From: Euclidia mi
Lineage: Eukaryota > Arthropoda > Insecta > Lepidoptera > Erebidae
Assembly (NCBI GenBank): GCA_944739405.2
Contig: OX123193.2
Location: 13,380,519-13,444,518, forward strand
Direction of reading: 5' to 3'
Length of the DNA: 64,000 bases
Shown here: piece after piece, positions 23,036 to 32,408 of the stretch
Numbering within the stretch: the first letter of the stretch is position 1
Layout of the letters: every line of letters begins with the position of its first letter
The notes under the pieces: generated by a model
What the model was told of the DNA's origin: nothing
What the model saw: the letters and a program-made list of their open reading frames with translations, nothing else
Databases searched by the model: none
Made by a program: the position numbers and the translations under genes

Positions 23036-23774
23036 TCGAAATTACAAAGACAAACTAATGTCTACCAAGTTGCTTAGTTTGTCTGCTTTATAAGTATGCA
23101 CGACTTCATTAATTAGTCTCTACTACGAAAACCATTAATTGACAGTTCTATAATACCAGAGTGCTATGTTTGATTCAAAATTATAATTGCGATAGTTGTT
23201 ACATAAAATGTTTTTCGTCCGAACGCCTGTTAAACATCGTGCCATAAGACTTGATGAATAGTTATCGAAGCAAAGAAATTCGCAATAACTTGTATCGATT
23301 TCAGATGAAAAGGCACTTCGTTGTATAAGCCCCATGTGTATTTTACCAAAGCTATACTTCAATACTTCTGAAAAATAAACGGGAAAAGCCGTTTGCGAGT
23401 ACACAGGCATTGTCCTATAGAACAACAATGAATACCTAAATATGGACTTTTCGCATGTAAAAAATGTGCCGTTGAACAATATGCGTTGTACTTTAACAGA
23501 CGCGAACAATGGGGCTCGGCAGTATCGGAAGCGCAGGCATTATGCTCTCATACTACTGCGATACAAACGCAGCCATGTCTCGCCTTTCCTTAATGAACAC
23601 AATATTCTGAACATGACCACCAGAAGAAACTTACACTTGGCATCTTTACTGTTTGGAGTTATACAAGCCAAAACACCGAGATACTTTTATGACAAGTTAT
23701 GCTGGAGAGATACGCAGTCAAAGTATATGGTGAGATTAGTCAGTAATCCACTTTCCATGCCTAAGCACAGAACC

Positions 23775-23820
23775 ACTGCCTTCAAAGGTAGCTTCATTTG
23801 AAGCTACCTCTGAAGGCAGT
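23775..23820. repeat. Hairpin inside LINE coding sequence, first of two
   Basis: actgccttcaaaggtagctt (23775-23794) pairs with the complement ending at 23820; 21 of 22 positions pair, with a 2-bp loop. It lies in the conserved C-terminal LINE region and destroys the frame. Confidence 0.9.
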
Positions 23821-23851
23821 GTGTTGCGGCATATTTATGCCGCAACACACT
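23818..23851. repeat. Hairpin inside LINE coding sequence, second of two
   Basis: agtgtgttgcggcat and its exact complement atgccgcaacacact, with a loop of about 4 bp. It begins in the last bases of the previous hairpin. Confidence 0.9.
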
Positions 23852-24400
23852 GCTGGAATAATCTTCCACCGCCAATCCGCAGCCTAAAATCCAAAAAGAG
23901 CTTTGTTATGTATCTAAAGAGATATTTACTAGAAACACAAAAAGCTTCACATACCTAACTTTACAATTTCTATACATAATTAGAACACTTTGATATAATA
24001 TATATATTTATAATACAATTTCATACTATTATCATATATTATACTTACATATCTATAATATATACCGAAAATTTTACGTTGTACCATTCTCTATTCATTT
24101 TATATCACTTTTACACCTACTTCTAGTATTCAAACTTCTACTCACCTTCTTGGATATGGCCGTCGGGTAATGGTCAGATTCCAAGTTCCACACAGTATTG
24201 TAGTGGCGTGTATGGACATCTTAAATGTCGCACTGAAGGTTGGGCTCTTTTGCTGACGAAATCACATCAACATTTCATGGTTTGTCCTCCAGTCCTACGG
24301 CAGAACAGGTTGATTGTGTATATCAGCACACCCATAATCACTATTTAAACTCATGATTAACTTTACTTTTAATTTACACTATTTCTTACTACTACTTACC

Positions 24401-25515
24401 ATTTGCTTATGTATTTTGGTTATAATTTCAACAATACGGGCGCTTGCGCAGTACCTAGTTTATAGCAAGGCAGTATACGTTGGTAGGTACATATAGCACA
24501 CTGACGCTTGCTTTAAAATTACTTAAGATTCTGCATTTTGACACCACATTCTATACTTTTTGTTTACATATGTTTAACACATCGTATCTACTCTCACATA
24601 CGACACAGCAAAGTATATTCTAGTTGTATATTTTAGAAACAGGCACTGGCGCCGACGCCACTTAAATCATAAAATGGATTGCGCAGAATAACAGTGTTGC
24701 GGCTTAAAAGCCGCAACGTATACTGAGCGTAGTCCAATTTTTGGCACTAATGAGCCACACACTTCCACGTATGTTTGTTAAGTTCATTTAAAAATAAATT
24801 TATAAACTTTCAGATTGTTATCGCTGCTCACTGACACTTAGAATCTTATAACAGCTTTGTTGTTATTTTATCTGGCCAATGGTGGCAGACGGCTCCCAAT
24901 TGGTCAGCCGGGAAGCGTTGTGTTGCCAGTGAGCAGACATAACAATCTGCCATTGTATTATAAATAATTTATTTTGCTTGTATAATTCTTTTTGTTTTTT
25001 ATTTTTTGATTTCTTTTTTAATGTTATTATTTTTTTCTTATTCAACTATGTTTTTATTTTGTACCTATTTTTTGCCAAAATGTTTTTAGTGTGTGCCATT
25101 GGCGGCAAAATAAATATTTTCTTTTCTTTTATTTTTTTCTTTTATATAATGTTTGTTCGCATCAAAGGAAAAATGTGAAATATGTCCTCCAAAATCATCA
25201 ATATGAAAAACAATTATGTCAGCGAGAGGCTTTTAGATAACTCGCCTGTTATCGATTTATCTTGGACTATTTGTATAATTTTTATTTTATGCATCTAAGA
25301 TCATTTGTCAGTTTTCTTTTTAAAAATATCTTAAACGGAGGCAAAAAAGATGTTGTGTCGCCTAGACCACCCAGTAGACATATGAAAGCGGCTCATTCCG
25401 AAGCCCCAAACAGATCAAACGAAGTTTTTGTTCTCGGTCGCCTATCATGCAACTGCGCCACACACTCACCAGGCACTATCACACACCATGGTCGAAGGAT
25501 CTTCCCTTAAGAATT
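24401..25515. other. AT-rich spacer with a small inverted repeat (MITE-like)
   Basis: Mostly unrecognised. At 24811-24949 cagattgttatcgctgctca and onward is repeated inverted (27-bp arms, about four differences) around an 84-bp centre, which could be a very small MITE. At 24696-24717 there is a perfect 10-bp-arm hairpin, gttgcggctt. T-rich runs at 24980-25170 give spurious hydrophobic frames. Confidence 0.6.
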
Positions 25516-25562
25516 AAATAGTCTAACAATGTAAGTTGTGTGTTGACATTGTAAGACTATTT
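25516..25562. repeat. Near-perfect hairpin
   Basis: aaatagtctaacaatgt (25516-25532) pairs with 25546-25562; 16 of 17 positions match and the loop is 13 bp. Confidence 0.85.
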
Positions 25563-25758
25563 GGTTTAATAAAGACAACATAGAATTACGCTAGACATAA
25601 TAAGGACAAAAGTAACTATAACATCTCTTAAAACCTTAAAATTAAATAAATATAAAACGTTAATAATCAGGTTTCATTCAAGCATAATTTCAGGCATTAA
25701 AGTTTAATACAACAACTTTGATAGAACTTTAGCAACATTAGTGGACCTAAACTATACT

Positions 25759-25799
25759 AATTCAATAGGCACATACAATATGTATGTGTCTATTGAATT
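25759..25799. repeat. Near-perfect hairpin
   Basis: aattcaataggcacatac pairs with gtatgtgtctattgaatt with one mismatch around a 5-bp loop. Confidence 0.88.
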
Positions 25800-26069
25800 G
25801 GTATTATAATAAAACCCCGCTTTACAACCGCGCTTTACAACAAAGTTTAGCTATAACAAATAAAACTATTAACTTTAGTGGGCATACAATTAACATAGTT
25901 GGAAACCTATCGTCTCACACTCCAACGAACTCTGGCTGTTCAGAATTTTCCAGACACTTTTTAATATGTGTTGGACTTTTGCTTTGTTCAAAGTTAATGG
26001 ACTATATTGGAATTGAAATACTTGGTTGTAAAATAACTTATACAAAACTCAATGAAAAAAACAAACTTG

Positions 26070-26325
26070 ACTACCTCCGTAGTCCAGTGGATAGCGTATG
26101 CGACTGCTGATCGGAGGTCTCGGGTTCGATTCCCGGGTTGGGCAAAAGTGTTACTGGGTTTTCCTGAATTCTCAGTAGAAGCCCGAAGTCTGGTAATGTG
26201 CCCGGTACGGCAATAGGCTCGCCCCCTATTACGTGGGACCCAAAAATTCGTGGCAAAATGTGGGTGTAAAATTACACCTCTGCCTACCCCTTTGGGGATA
26301 CAGGCGTGAGTCTATAAAAAAAAAA
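26070..26325 (+). mobile_element. tRNA-derived SINE with LINE-like tail
   Basis: The tRNA-like head has A-box text tagtccagtgg (26080-26090) and B box ggttcgattcc (26123-26133). The body contains ctattacgtgggac and the tail gcctaccccttt plus caggcgtgagtct, followed by an A-run at 26317-26325. The tail sequence is shared with a LINE 3' end (59440-59480), suggesting the SINE uses that LINE's machinery. Other copies: 19873-20130 and the 3' part at 34857-34988. Confidence 0.9.
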
Positions 26326-27239
26326 CTTAATATAAACTTTATAAAGTGAATAAGTGCTTGTATTTTTATTTCGTTTGTGTGGTATTTGAAAACAGGGCGA
26401 GAGCGCTGATGTCTATATTTCGTAACATGGTCTGAGCTCGATTTTGCTGCGGCCTATACTTGTGAGAAAACGAACCATCAACGGGAAAGACTTTCTTTGA
26501 ATTAAAAGACACGAAACAAAAACTGGGCACAATGTGCTAGCAAAGCGGCTGTTCGATGAGTTTTGGTTGCAAAAGACAGAAGCAGCTACCATGAAATGAA
26601 TCTTTCATATCACATGTACTTAGTTTTGCATTCACTTGCTTCGATTTTATAAAGTTGCTATACACTGGAACTGGCGCTGATACACTGAAATATTCGGCAT
26701 CACATGGCAAGTTTTGCACTTTTTTATACGTCCTATCGATCAGCAAAATCCATCTGACCCACATAAATGGACCCGGATTCCTTTCATCCATTGACCAGCT
26801 TCGCACATAGTCCATTAATAATATAAATAAAATATCAATCTGTCAATCCCCGGGGCACGAAATAAAAACTCTAAATCCGTTCCGTTCGCGTGCAATAAAA
26901 ATGGACGTGACTTTTTCACCTTTTCGAGTTTAGCACGACAGATGCATTATTCAGTGTCACAACTGCGATCGACGATACATCATACGATTTCCCTATATTT
27001 TCTGGCTGCGACCCCATCTGTTATTGTCGGTCTCCGCATAGAATCTATATCTCGTAAGTCGTGTGACAAGCTCAGCACGGCGGGATATCGTTTACTTGTA
27101 CGTTTCTTGAAGTATAACTGTATTTGCTTGTATAATTACAGACGTACGAAGTATGTTAAATTGACTGAGAAGGCAAATACACATCGTGCCAATGACGTGC
27201 TTAGATAATTGCAAAAACATGGATACTGGCGTACTGTTC
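26326..27239. other. Spacer with one unrecognised frame
   Basis: Contains a minus-strand open frame of 92 residues (26537-26815) that starts MDYVRSWSMDERNPGPFMW. I do not recognise it. Its composition is not repeat-like and it could be an exon remnant, but nothing else supports it. The rest is unremarkable. Confidence 0.4.
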
Positions 27240-27345
27240 AATCTTTTATTATTATTTGCAGCTAAATTCTCCCGTTGTAGGACAAAGACCTCCCAACCCT
27301 CTTTTCACCATTCTCTATCGAGAGCTCTTGTTACTTACTTTATTA
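27240..27345 (-). mobile_element. LINE 3' tail fragment (minus)
   Basis: ctcccgttgtaggacaaaga, then cctcccaaccct: the reverse complement of a 3' tail type widespread in lepidopteran non-LTR elements. No coding part is attached. Confidence 0.6.
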
Positions 27346-28115
27346 TAAAGTTGAAAATCATTTAGTTTTATTTTTTTAACGTTAAAGAGCTTATGAGGGG
27401 AAAGTAACGATCATTGGACCACCAAGATAAATCCAAAACTGTCCAAGGTAGCAATACGCATACAAGTCGAAACGAGTCCGTCTCAGATCAGTTGCATCCC
27501 CCTCTAAGCTCAGAGACACTACGACACATGGCGAGGAGTTACGCGTGTGGTTGTGTTTGGGGCGGTCAAAATCTTATTATTTGCCTAGAAACAATTTGAT
27601 GTATTTTTCATTTCATTCATATTTGTTTGGGTGCAATTGTATGAAATATAATAGATAGCGTCTAGTTAAGTCCATTTATATTTTAGAATTTCTTTTCTTA
27701 ACGAGTAACTTGTTGCCATCAATGGACCATAAGATAGTTTCGTGACTGCCTCCGTGATTGTCTCCGTGAAGATGTAATATTATTAATAAATTATTATTAT
27801 TTAATAACAATAAAGTTGTCATTATTCAGTTTCCCAAGAACACAAAGCCACGTCATTTCACAAGTTCACGGAACGACTAACGCAATAATCTCGCTTGAAG
27901 GCACGTAATGGCCAACGCAAAATGTAATTAACGCGCATACACAACGTCAATTAGATCTTGTCCAGCAGCAGAGCTGCCAAGAAAATAAACTTAATATGTA
28001 ATTATATCATAACATAGTTTTTATGGCGATTTTTTAAGTGTTTTAGATTAACCATACATGACAATATTTTCAAGATTGGGGAAAGAAGTAATAACTTTAT
28101 ATGATTTTGCAAAAA
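27346..28115. other. Spacer left of the LTR element
   Basis: No feature recognised. It ends in the target site gtat (28116-28119). Confidence 0.5.
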
Positions 28116-28119
28116 GTAT

Positions 28120-28845
28120 TGTAACGGGTTCTGGTATTAAAACGCAGAAAAGGTTCTATGCGTTTATTGCAGAGTATTGCCTCACTTCCCTTGCCACGAG
28201 TATGACCGACCAACAACACGACACTGGCCTGAACACTAAGGGCTGTAGTCTCCCACGCTGTTCCCTCCGGTAGTGTGTAGGCAGGCTGCTCGAAGGCTGT
28301 GCGTAGCGGTACAGGCCCTCGCTGACGTTGGCTCAGCTGGCAGACGCCGGCGGTGTGAGTACGATGAGCAGGGCAGGCCAGACTCTTCGCCAGAGGTGAA
28401 GCCGAAGGCGATGCAGGAAAGTGTAGCGGTCTAGGAGCGTAGCCGGAGTCTTAACGTGAACCTGGAACCTGAAGGAAAGCAGCATTAGGAGAGCCACAAC
28501 CAATAGAGTCAGGCAGGCGGCGTCAGCCGGCCTCAGCTAGCAGGTAGAGAGATGGGCAGTACGCTAACGCAGTAAATGTAGTGCTTACCCGTAGCTGGGA
28601 CCAGGATACACGTAAATACGACGTAGGGTCAGTAGGTACGCTTAGTTATAGTAGAAGCGACGTTAGAGTAGCGGTGCCGGCCTCTCTGTCGGCCCCTTTA
28701 TATACCGGGCCCTCCATCAGGCTGAGAGTCCGTTTATGACCATATTTGGTCAGGCTTTGCGAGTGCGGACGATGGCTTTCTCTGATTGGCCGAGCGTATG
28801 GGCGGTACTGTGACGCAACGCGGTAAGTACCGGACATACGTTACA
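28120..28845 (-). repeat. 3' LTR of the gypsy element
   Basis: Paired with 33886-34611. Contains a TATA box on the coding strand (tatataaagg, 28696-28705) as part of the LTR promoter. Short frames inside it are not genes. Confidence 0.96.
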
Positions 28846-28862
28846 ATACCGCCCGCCTTAGG
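28846..28862 (-). other. Polypurine-tract candidate
   Basis: On the coding strand aaggcgggcggtat directly precedes the 3' LTR. The purine-rich core would prime plus-strand synthesis. Confidence 0.6.
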
Positions 28863-28991
28863 AGAGGATTTTACGTGGCTAACAAGGAAAATCCGACTAG
28901 CTGCGTTAGGTCTATGAGTCCGCTACTGTCCAAGCTAAGACGGCATATAGAGAGAAGGAAGGGAAAGTCTTCTACGGTTTGTAACAAATAG

Positions 28992-30872
28992 TTAGGCACC
29001 ATAGTGTATAAGTTTTAGGTCCTTAATGTGCCAAAACCCAATAGAATTTCCAGACGCGTCCGACAACTCGTAAACGAGAGGCGACTTTTTATTAATCACT
29101 GTGCACTTCACGAATTTAGGGGCTAGTTTCTTACAGAAGGACTTATCCTTGTCGCTCTGATAAAAAGTCCGTTTCCACACAGTATCTCCCACATTAAACT
29201 CAGCTGGTTTACGGCGTAAATTATACGTTTGGGAATTCCTAGCATGAGCTTGAATGAGGAGTGCCTGAACTTTGTCAAATATGCCTGATAAGTGACCTAT
29301 GTTTTCTGCGTAATCGTCCCTAGGTATGTATACTATATCATCAGCGTCTGTGTCGACATAGTGTGCGCCGCATGGAACTAGTTCACGTCCATAGACTAAA
29401 AAACTAGGTGTGTAGCCCGTGACTTCATTAACTGCAGTATTTAATGCAAACTGCACCTTAGGTACGAGAGTGTCCCATAATCTCTGGTCATTTCCTACAA
29501 ACGCCGCCAAGGTAGAACCAATGGTTTTATTATAGCGTTCGACCGTATTGACATGTGGGGAATATTTAGGAGTATAATGAAGATTAGGGATTTTGTACTT
29601 GCGCAACATAGCTTTTAAAGTAGCACTGACAAACTGTTTACCATTGTCCAATATAATTGTAAATGGTATACCATGAACTAAAAATATTTTTTCTTCCAAA
29701 ATATTAGTTATTATTTCAGCAGTTGCGCGCCTGATAGGAAAAAGTAGACAGTATTTACTAAAACAACAAGTTACTACGAAGATGTAGGCGTTTTGTTTTC
29801 TTGTGACGGGTAGTGGCCCCACCAAATCTACACTAATGGTTTGGAAGGGTCGTGAACACACTTTGGGTCGTCCCATGGTTCCCAATGGTGCGTGGTTCTG
29901 ATGTTTGTGCGCGATACAAGTGTCGCAAGAATTTTTGAACTTAACTACGTCATCGCGCATTTTGGGCCAATAGTAACGCAGTGCTAAGCGCTTGTAAGTT
30001 TTAAATATACCGAAATGCCCCGAAGTGGCTTCGGCATGGTTCTCTAATATGGCATTATTTCGATCAGAAGAAGGTAGTACTTCTTTCCATTCGAACTCCT
30101 TACGTAGCATACACCTAGATTTAATCAAACGATATAATTTATTATTTTTAATAGAATAGTCTGGATAGTCATTAGGCGAAGATAAACAACCATTGTAGGT
30201 GGCTGAATACCATTGATCAGTGTTAACATTAGGGTCATTCACGTTATTATTATTCGCGTTAATTATATTTACAGGTAGGGATCGTGATAACGCATCGGCT
30301 ATAATATTATCCGCACCGCGCCGATGCTTTATTTCGAAGTTGAAGGCTGACAGACGAACCGACCACCGAGCTAATCTACCAGTCGGGTTGCTCAAGTTTA
30401 GGAACCATTTCAGTGCGGAATGGTCAGTATACACAAACTTTAACCCGTTATCTAAATAACAGCGCCAATATTCGAGGGCTGTTAGAACTGCTAATGTCTC
30501 CCGTTCTGTTATACTGTAGTTTTGTTCCTGTGCATTTAGTGACCTACTCATGTAAGCGATAGGTAGTTCCACGCCATCTATTTCTTGTGTAAGTAACCCA
30601 CCGATGCCGCTCGCACTCGCATCTGTGTGAACTTGAAAAGGTTTCTCGTAATCGGGACACGATAATATTGGTGCGGAGCTTAACAATTGTAATAGTTTAC
30701 AAAACGAGTCATCAGCTTCCACCGACCACTGAAATGGTGCGGCTTTCTTGCCGGTAGAGGTAAGTTTGTTCAGAGGACCGCCAATAGTACTAAAATTAGG
30801 TATAAATCGCCGATACCATGATGCAATGCCCAAGAACCTTTTGACTTCTTTTTTTATTCTTAGGCGTAGCAT
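28992..30872 (-). CDS. pol: gypsy pol: RNase H and integrase
   Basis: A 626-residue open frame. The RT end (KRFLGIASWYRRFIPNFS, 11-28) is followed by RNase H, with HTDAS (D84), ERE (E123/E125), YTD (D150) and DALSR (D193). The integrase zinc motif is H279/H286 with C316-x2-C319. Its catalytic triad is D349, D409 and E445, a D-35-E spacing normal for integrases. The C-terminal part is basic and ends PLVYELSDASGNSIGFWHI, without a chromodomain. It functions in copying the RNA genome and inserting the cDNA. All catalytic residues are present. The frame is offset from the upstream RT frame at a run of seven A's (coding strand, about 30845-30860), so this part is not translated from upstream as assembled. 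Confidence 0.93.
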   Translation of the reverse strand: MLRLRIKKEVKRFLGIASWYRRFIPNFSTIGGPLNKLTSTGKKAAPFQWSVEADDSFCKLLQLLSSAPILSCPDYEKPFQVHTDASASGIGGLLTQEIDGVELPIAYMSRSLNAQEQNYSITERETLAVLTALEYWRCYLDNGLKFVYTDHSALKWFLNLSNPTGRLARWSVRLSAFNFEIKHRRGADNIIADALSRSLPVNIINANNNNVNDPNVNTDQWYSATYNGCLSSPNDYPDYSIKNNKLYRLIKSRCMLRKEFEWKEVLPSSDRNNAILENHAEATSGHFGIFKTYKRLALRYYWPKMRDDVVKFKNSCDTCIAHKHQNHAPLGTMGRPKVCSRPFQTISVDLVGPLPVTRKQNAYIFVVTCCFSKYCLLFPIRRATAEIITNILEEKIFLVHGIPFTIILDNGKQFVSATLKAMLRKYKIPNLHYTPKYSPHVNTVERYNKTIGSTLAAFVGNDQRLWDTLVPKVQFALNTAVNEVTGYTPSFLVYGRELVPCGAHYVDTDADDIVYIPRDDYAENIGHLSGIFDKVQALLIQAHARNSQTYNLRRKPAEFNVGDTVWKRTFYQSDKDKSFCKKLAPKFVKCTVINKKSPLVYELSDASGNSIGFWHIKDLKLIHYGA

Positions 30873-31155
30873 ATTGAAGAATGGCTTCCACCTTACATGG
30901 GTCTACTTGTAATCCTTTAGAGTTTACTACGTAGCCCAAGTACTTCAATTCATCACGGAAGAATTTAGATTTTTCCAAGTTGATGGTAAGGTTGGCCGAT
31001 TTTAATTTTTCGTATACTTTATTTAATAGTGACACATGAGCATTAAAGGATGGCGATATAAGCACGATATCATCTAAAAAAACGAATACAGTTTTCGAAC
31101 TCAGGACTGTTCGTAAACAAGTGATCCACCAAACGCTGTTGTGTCGCAGGCGCAT
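30796..31155 (-). pseudogene. pol: gypsy pol: RT active-site segment, displaced frame
   Basis: Contains VFLDDIVLIS (the RT F-L-D-D version of YxDD), then LEKSKFFRDELKYLGYVV and the connection to RNase H. It overlaps the upstream frame (31070-32224) by 86 bp in another phase and leaves the correct phase again near 30850. Two single-base indels therefore flank this part. With LTRs this similar, they are either very recent mutations or sequencing errors; one lies in a homopolymer. Confidence 0.85.
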
Positions 31156-32224
31156 TCGTTAAACCAAACGGCATAGTCACAAATCTAAATGTTCCTTTAT
31201 TACGCACATAGAACGCAGTCTTATCACGATCACATTCGCGAAGAGGCGTCTGCCAAAAGGACTTAGATAAGTCTATACTACTTAGATATCTAGCGTTCCT
31301 AAGGTTGTCTAAAATTTCGGATACGTAAGGTAGTTTGTACGCGTCTTTTTTAGTAATAGAATTAAGTTTCCGACTATCTAAACAAAACCTTAATTTACCG
31401 TCTTTTTTAGGCGTTAGTAAAATCGGTGACGACCACGGACTTTCGCATTTTTCTACCACTCCCAATGCAAGCATTTCGTCTAATTCGTCAATAATTATTT
31501 TTAATTTCGCCGGCGGTAACCTATAATATCTTTGGCGTATCGGCGCAGAATCGCCAGTGTCTATTGCATGTTCTATTAAGTGAGTTCGTCCTAAACCGGT
31601 TTTTTCAGTAGAAATCAACTCGTATTGCTTTATAATTAACTTAGCCGTTCTCTGTTGTGACTCACTCAACTCACTAAAAGATTGCAATACGTTCGTGTTA
31701 CTTAGCTTATTTTCACCTAACACACTACACGGCAATGTTTTAGACATGCATAAGGATGCGATATGGTTAGGCAGTAATTTAAATAGTTTCCAGAAATCGA
31801 TGCCTAAAATTAAATTACTTGTAACTTCTGGAATAATATAAGCTTTCAATAAGTGGGTTTGATTATTAAAAGTAGTGGGTAAGTTGATAAAACCGCGCGG
31901 CAACAAGATATTTCCACCCGCGGACCGAATGGAATTAGTGTTGTGACACTGCTGTATTTCTAACCCGGGTTTAGTAATTATCTCCAGATGGGAGTTGTTA
32001 CCTAGAATTGTAATGGCTGAACCGGAATCGAGCAATCCACAAATAGGTAAACTGTTAATCGTTACGTTAACATAGGGCCGTAGGTCATTTTTAGGTTTAT
32101 TATCCAGGATCGAGGCGACGGAATAACTAGAGAAATACACTTTTAGAGTGTTTAGCCAATTTCTCCAATCATCTTTGTCAAAATTGGTTGAATAGGTTGT
32201 AGAACCTAATTTAGATTTTGACAC
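31070..32224 (-). CDS. pol: gypsy pol: protease and N-terminal RT
   Basis: A 384-residue frame. The aspartic protease has LLDSGSA at 64-70 (the usual D-S/T-G) and GIDFW at 141-145. RT begins with YRLPPAKLK near 234-242 and contains SPWSSPILLTPKKDG (262-276), DLSKSFWQ (318-325) and MPFGLTNAPA (351-360). It processes the Gag-Pol precursor and starts reverse transcription. The frame is open upstream through LVGQGRGVSKSK to the putative slippery site at 32245-32251, so translation probably enters by frameshift and not at the GTG at 32224. The RT is completed in another frame (30796-31155). Confidence 0.92.
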   Translation of the reverse strand: MSKSKLGSTTYSTNFDKDDWRNWLNTLKVYFSSYSVASILDNKPKNDLRPYVNVTINSLPICGLLDSGSAITILGNNSHLEIITKPGLEIQQCHNTNSIRSAGGNILLPRGFINLPTTFNNQTHLLKAYIIPEVTSNLILGIDFWKLFKLLPNHIASLCMSKTLPCSVLGENKLSNTNVLQSFSELSESQQRTAKLIIKQYELISTEKTGLGRTHLIEHAIDTGDSAPIRQRYYRLPPAKLKIIIDELDEMLALGVVEKCESPWSSPILLTPKKDGKLRFCLDSRKLNSITKKDAYKLPYVSEILDNLRNARYLSSIDLSKSFWQTPLRECDRDKTAFYVRNKGTFRFVTMPFGLTNAPATQQRLVDHLFTNSPEFENCIRFFR

Positions 32225-32241
32225 GCCCCGACCCTGACCAA

Positions 32242-32251
32242 CTAGTTTTTT
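32242..32251 (-). promoter_or_regulatory. Candidate -1 ribosomal frameshift site
   Basis: On the coding strand the zinc-knuckle frame reads ..CCA AAA AAC TAG. The heptamer A-AAA-AAC (32251-32245) has the X-XXY-YYZ form of known -1 frameshift sites and is immediately followed by the stop TAG. A shift of -1 places ribosomes exactly in the protease frame, which is open from there. A GC-rich stretch follows (cagggtcggggcg). No downstream pseudoknot was modelled. Confidence 0.65.
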
Positions 32252-32269
32252 GGTTTCGTCGATTTACAG

Positions 32270-32408
32270 TTCGGGCAGTTAGGGAATGTCACATCCCTAC
32301 AGCCGCACTTGAAGCAAATTGCGAAGCGATCGCGTTTGCATTCATTCAAACTGTGATCATTGATTCGGCAGCGCGGGCAGTACTTGGACGTGACTAGAGC
32401 GACAGAGC
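32270..32408 (-). CDS. gag: gypsy gag: zinc-knuckle segment
   Basis: This coding-strand frame gives CPRCRINDHSLNEC, a perfect C-x2-C-x4-H-x4-C knuckle. A second knuckle-like CFKCGCRDVTFPNC follows, in which the histidine is replaced by valine, then CPNCKS. It would bind and package genomic RNA as nucleocapsid. The segment is +1 relative to the main gag frame, which stops in a TAG at 32408-32410. Either an indel separates gag from its own nucleocapsid in this copy, or a +1 shift is used; the first is more likely. Confidence 0.8.

Larger units (their letters stand above)
23560..24400 (+). mobile_element. LINE 3' fragment (C-terminal coding plus 3' UTR)
   Basis: The plus-strand frame 23442-23801 contains HVSPFLNEHNILNMTTRRNL and LASLLFGVIQAKTPRYFYDK, typical of the C-terminus of Jockey- or I-like reverse-transcriptase proteins. 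After two hairpins (23775-23851) it resumes with CWNNLPPPIRSLKSKKSF and ends near 23958. The following 400 bp (to about 24400) would be the 3' UTR. The copy is 5'-truncated at about 23560 and interrupted by the hairpins. Confidence 0.75.

Noticed and set aside
24978..25178. Hydrophobic 66-residue frame resembling a membrane protein
   Set aside because: Made of T-rich runs (Phe/Leu/Ile); no family resemblance.
26073..26145. tRNA gene
   Set aside because: A and B boxes are present, but the acceptor stem does not close and the sequence continues into a SINE body found elsewhere in the window.
28646..28837. 63-residue frame present twice (also 34412-34603)
   Set aside because: It lies in both LTRs, so the duplication is due to the LTRs and not to a gene.
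28846..28991. Envelope gene in the LTR element
   Set aside because: Only about 150 bp lie between integrase and the 3' LTR; no room for env.
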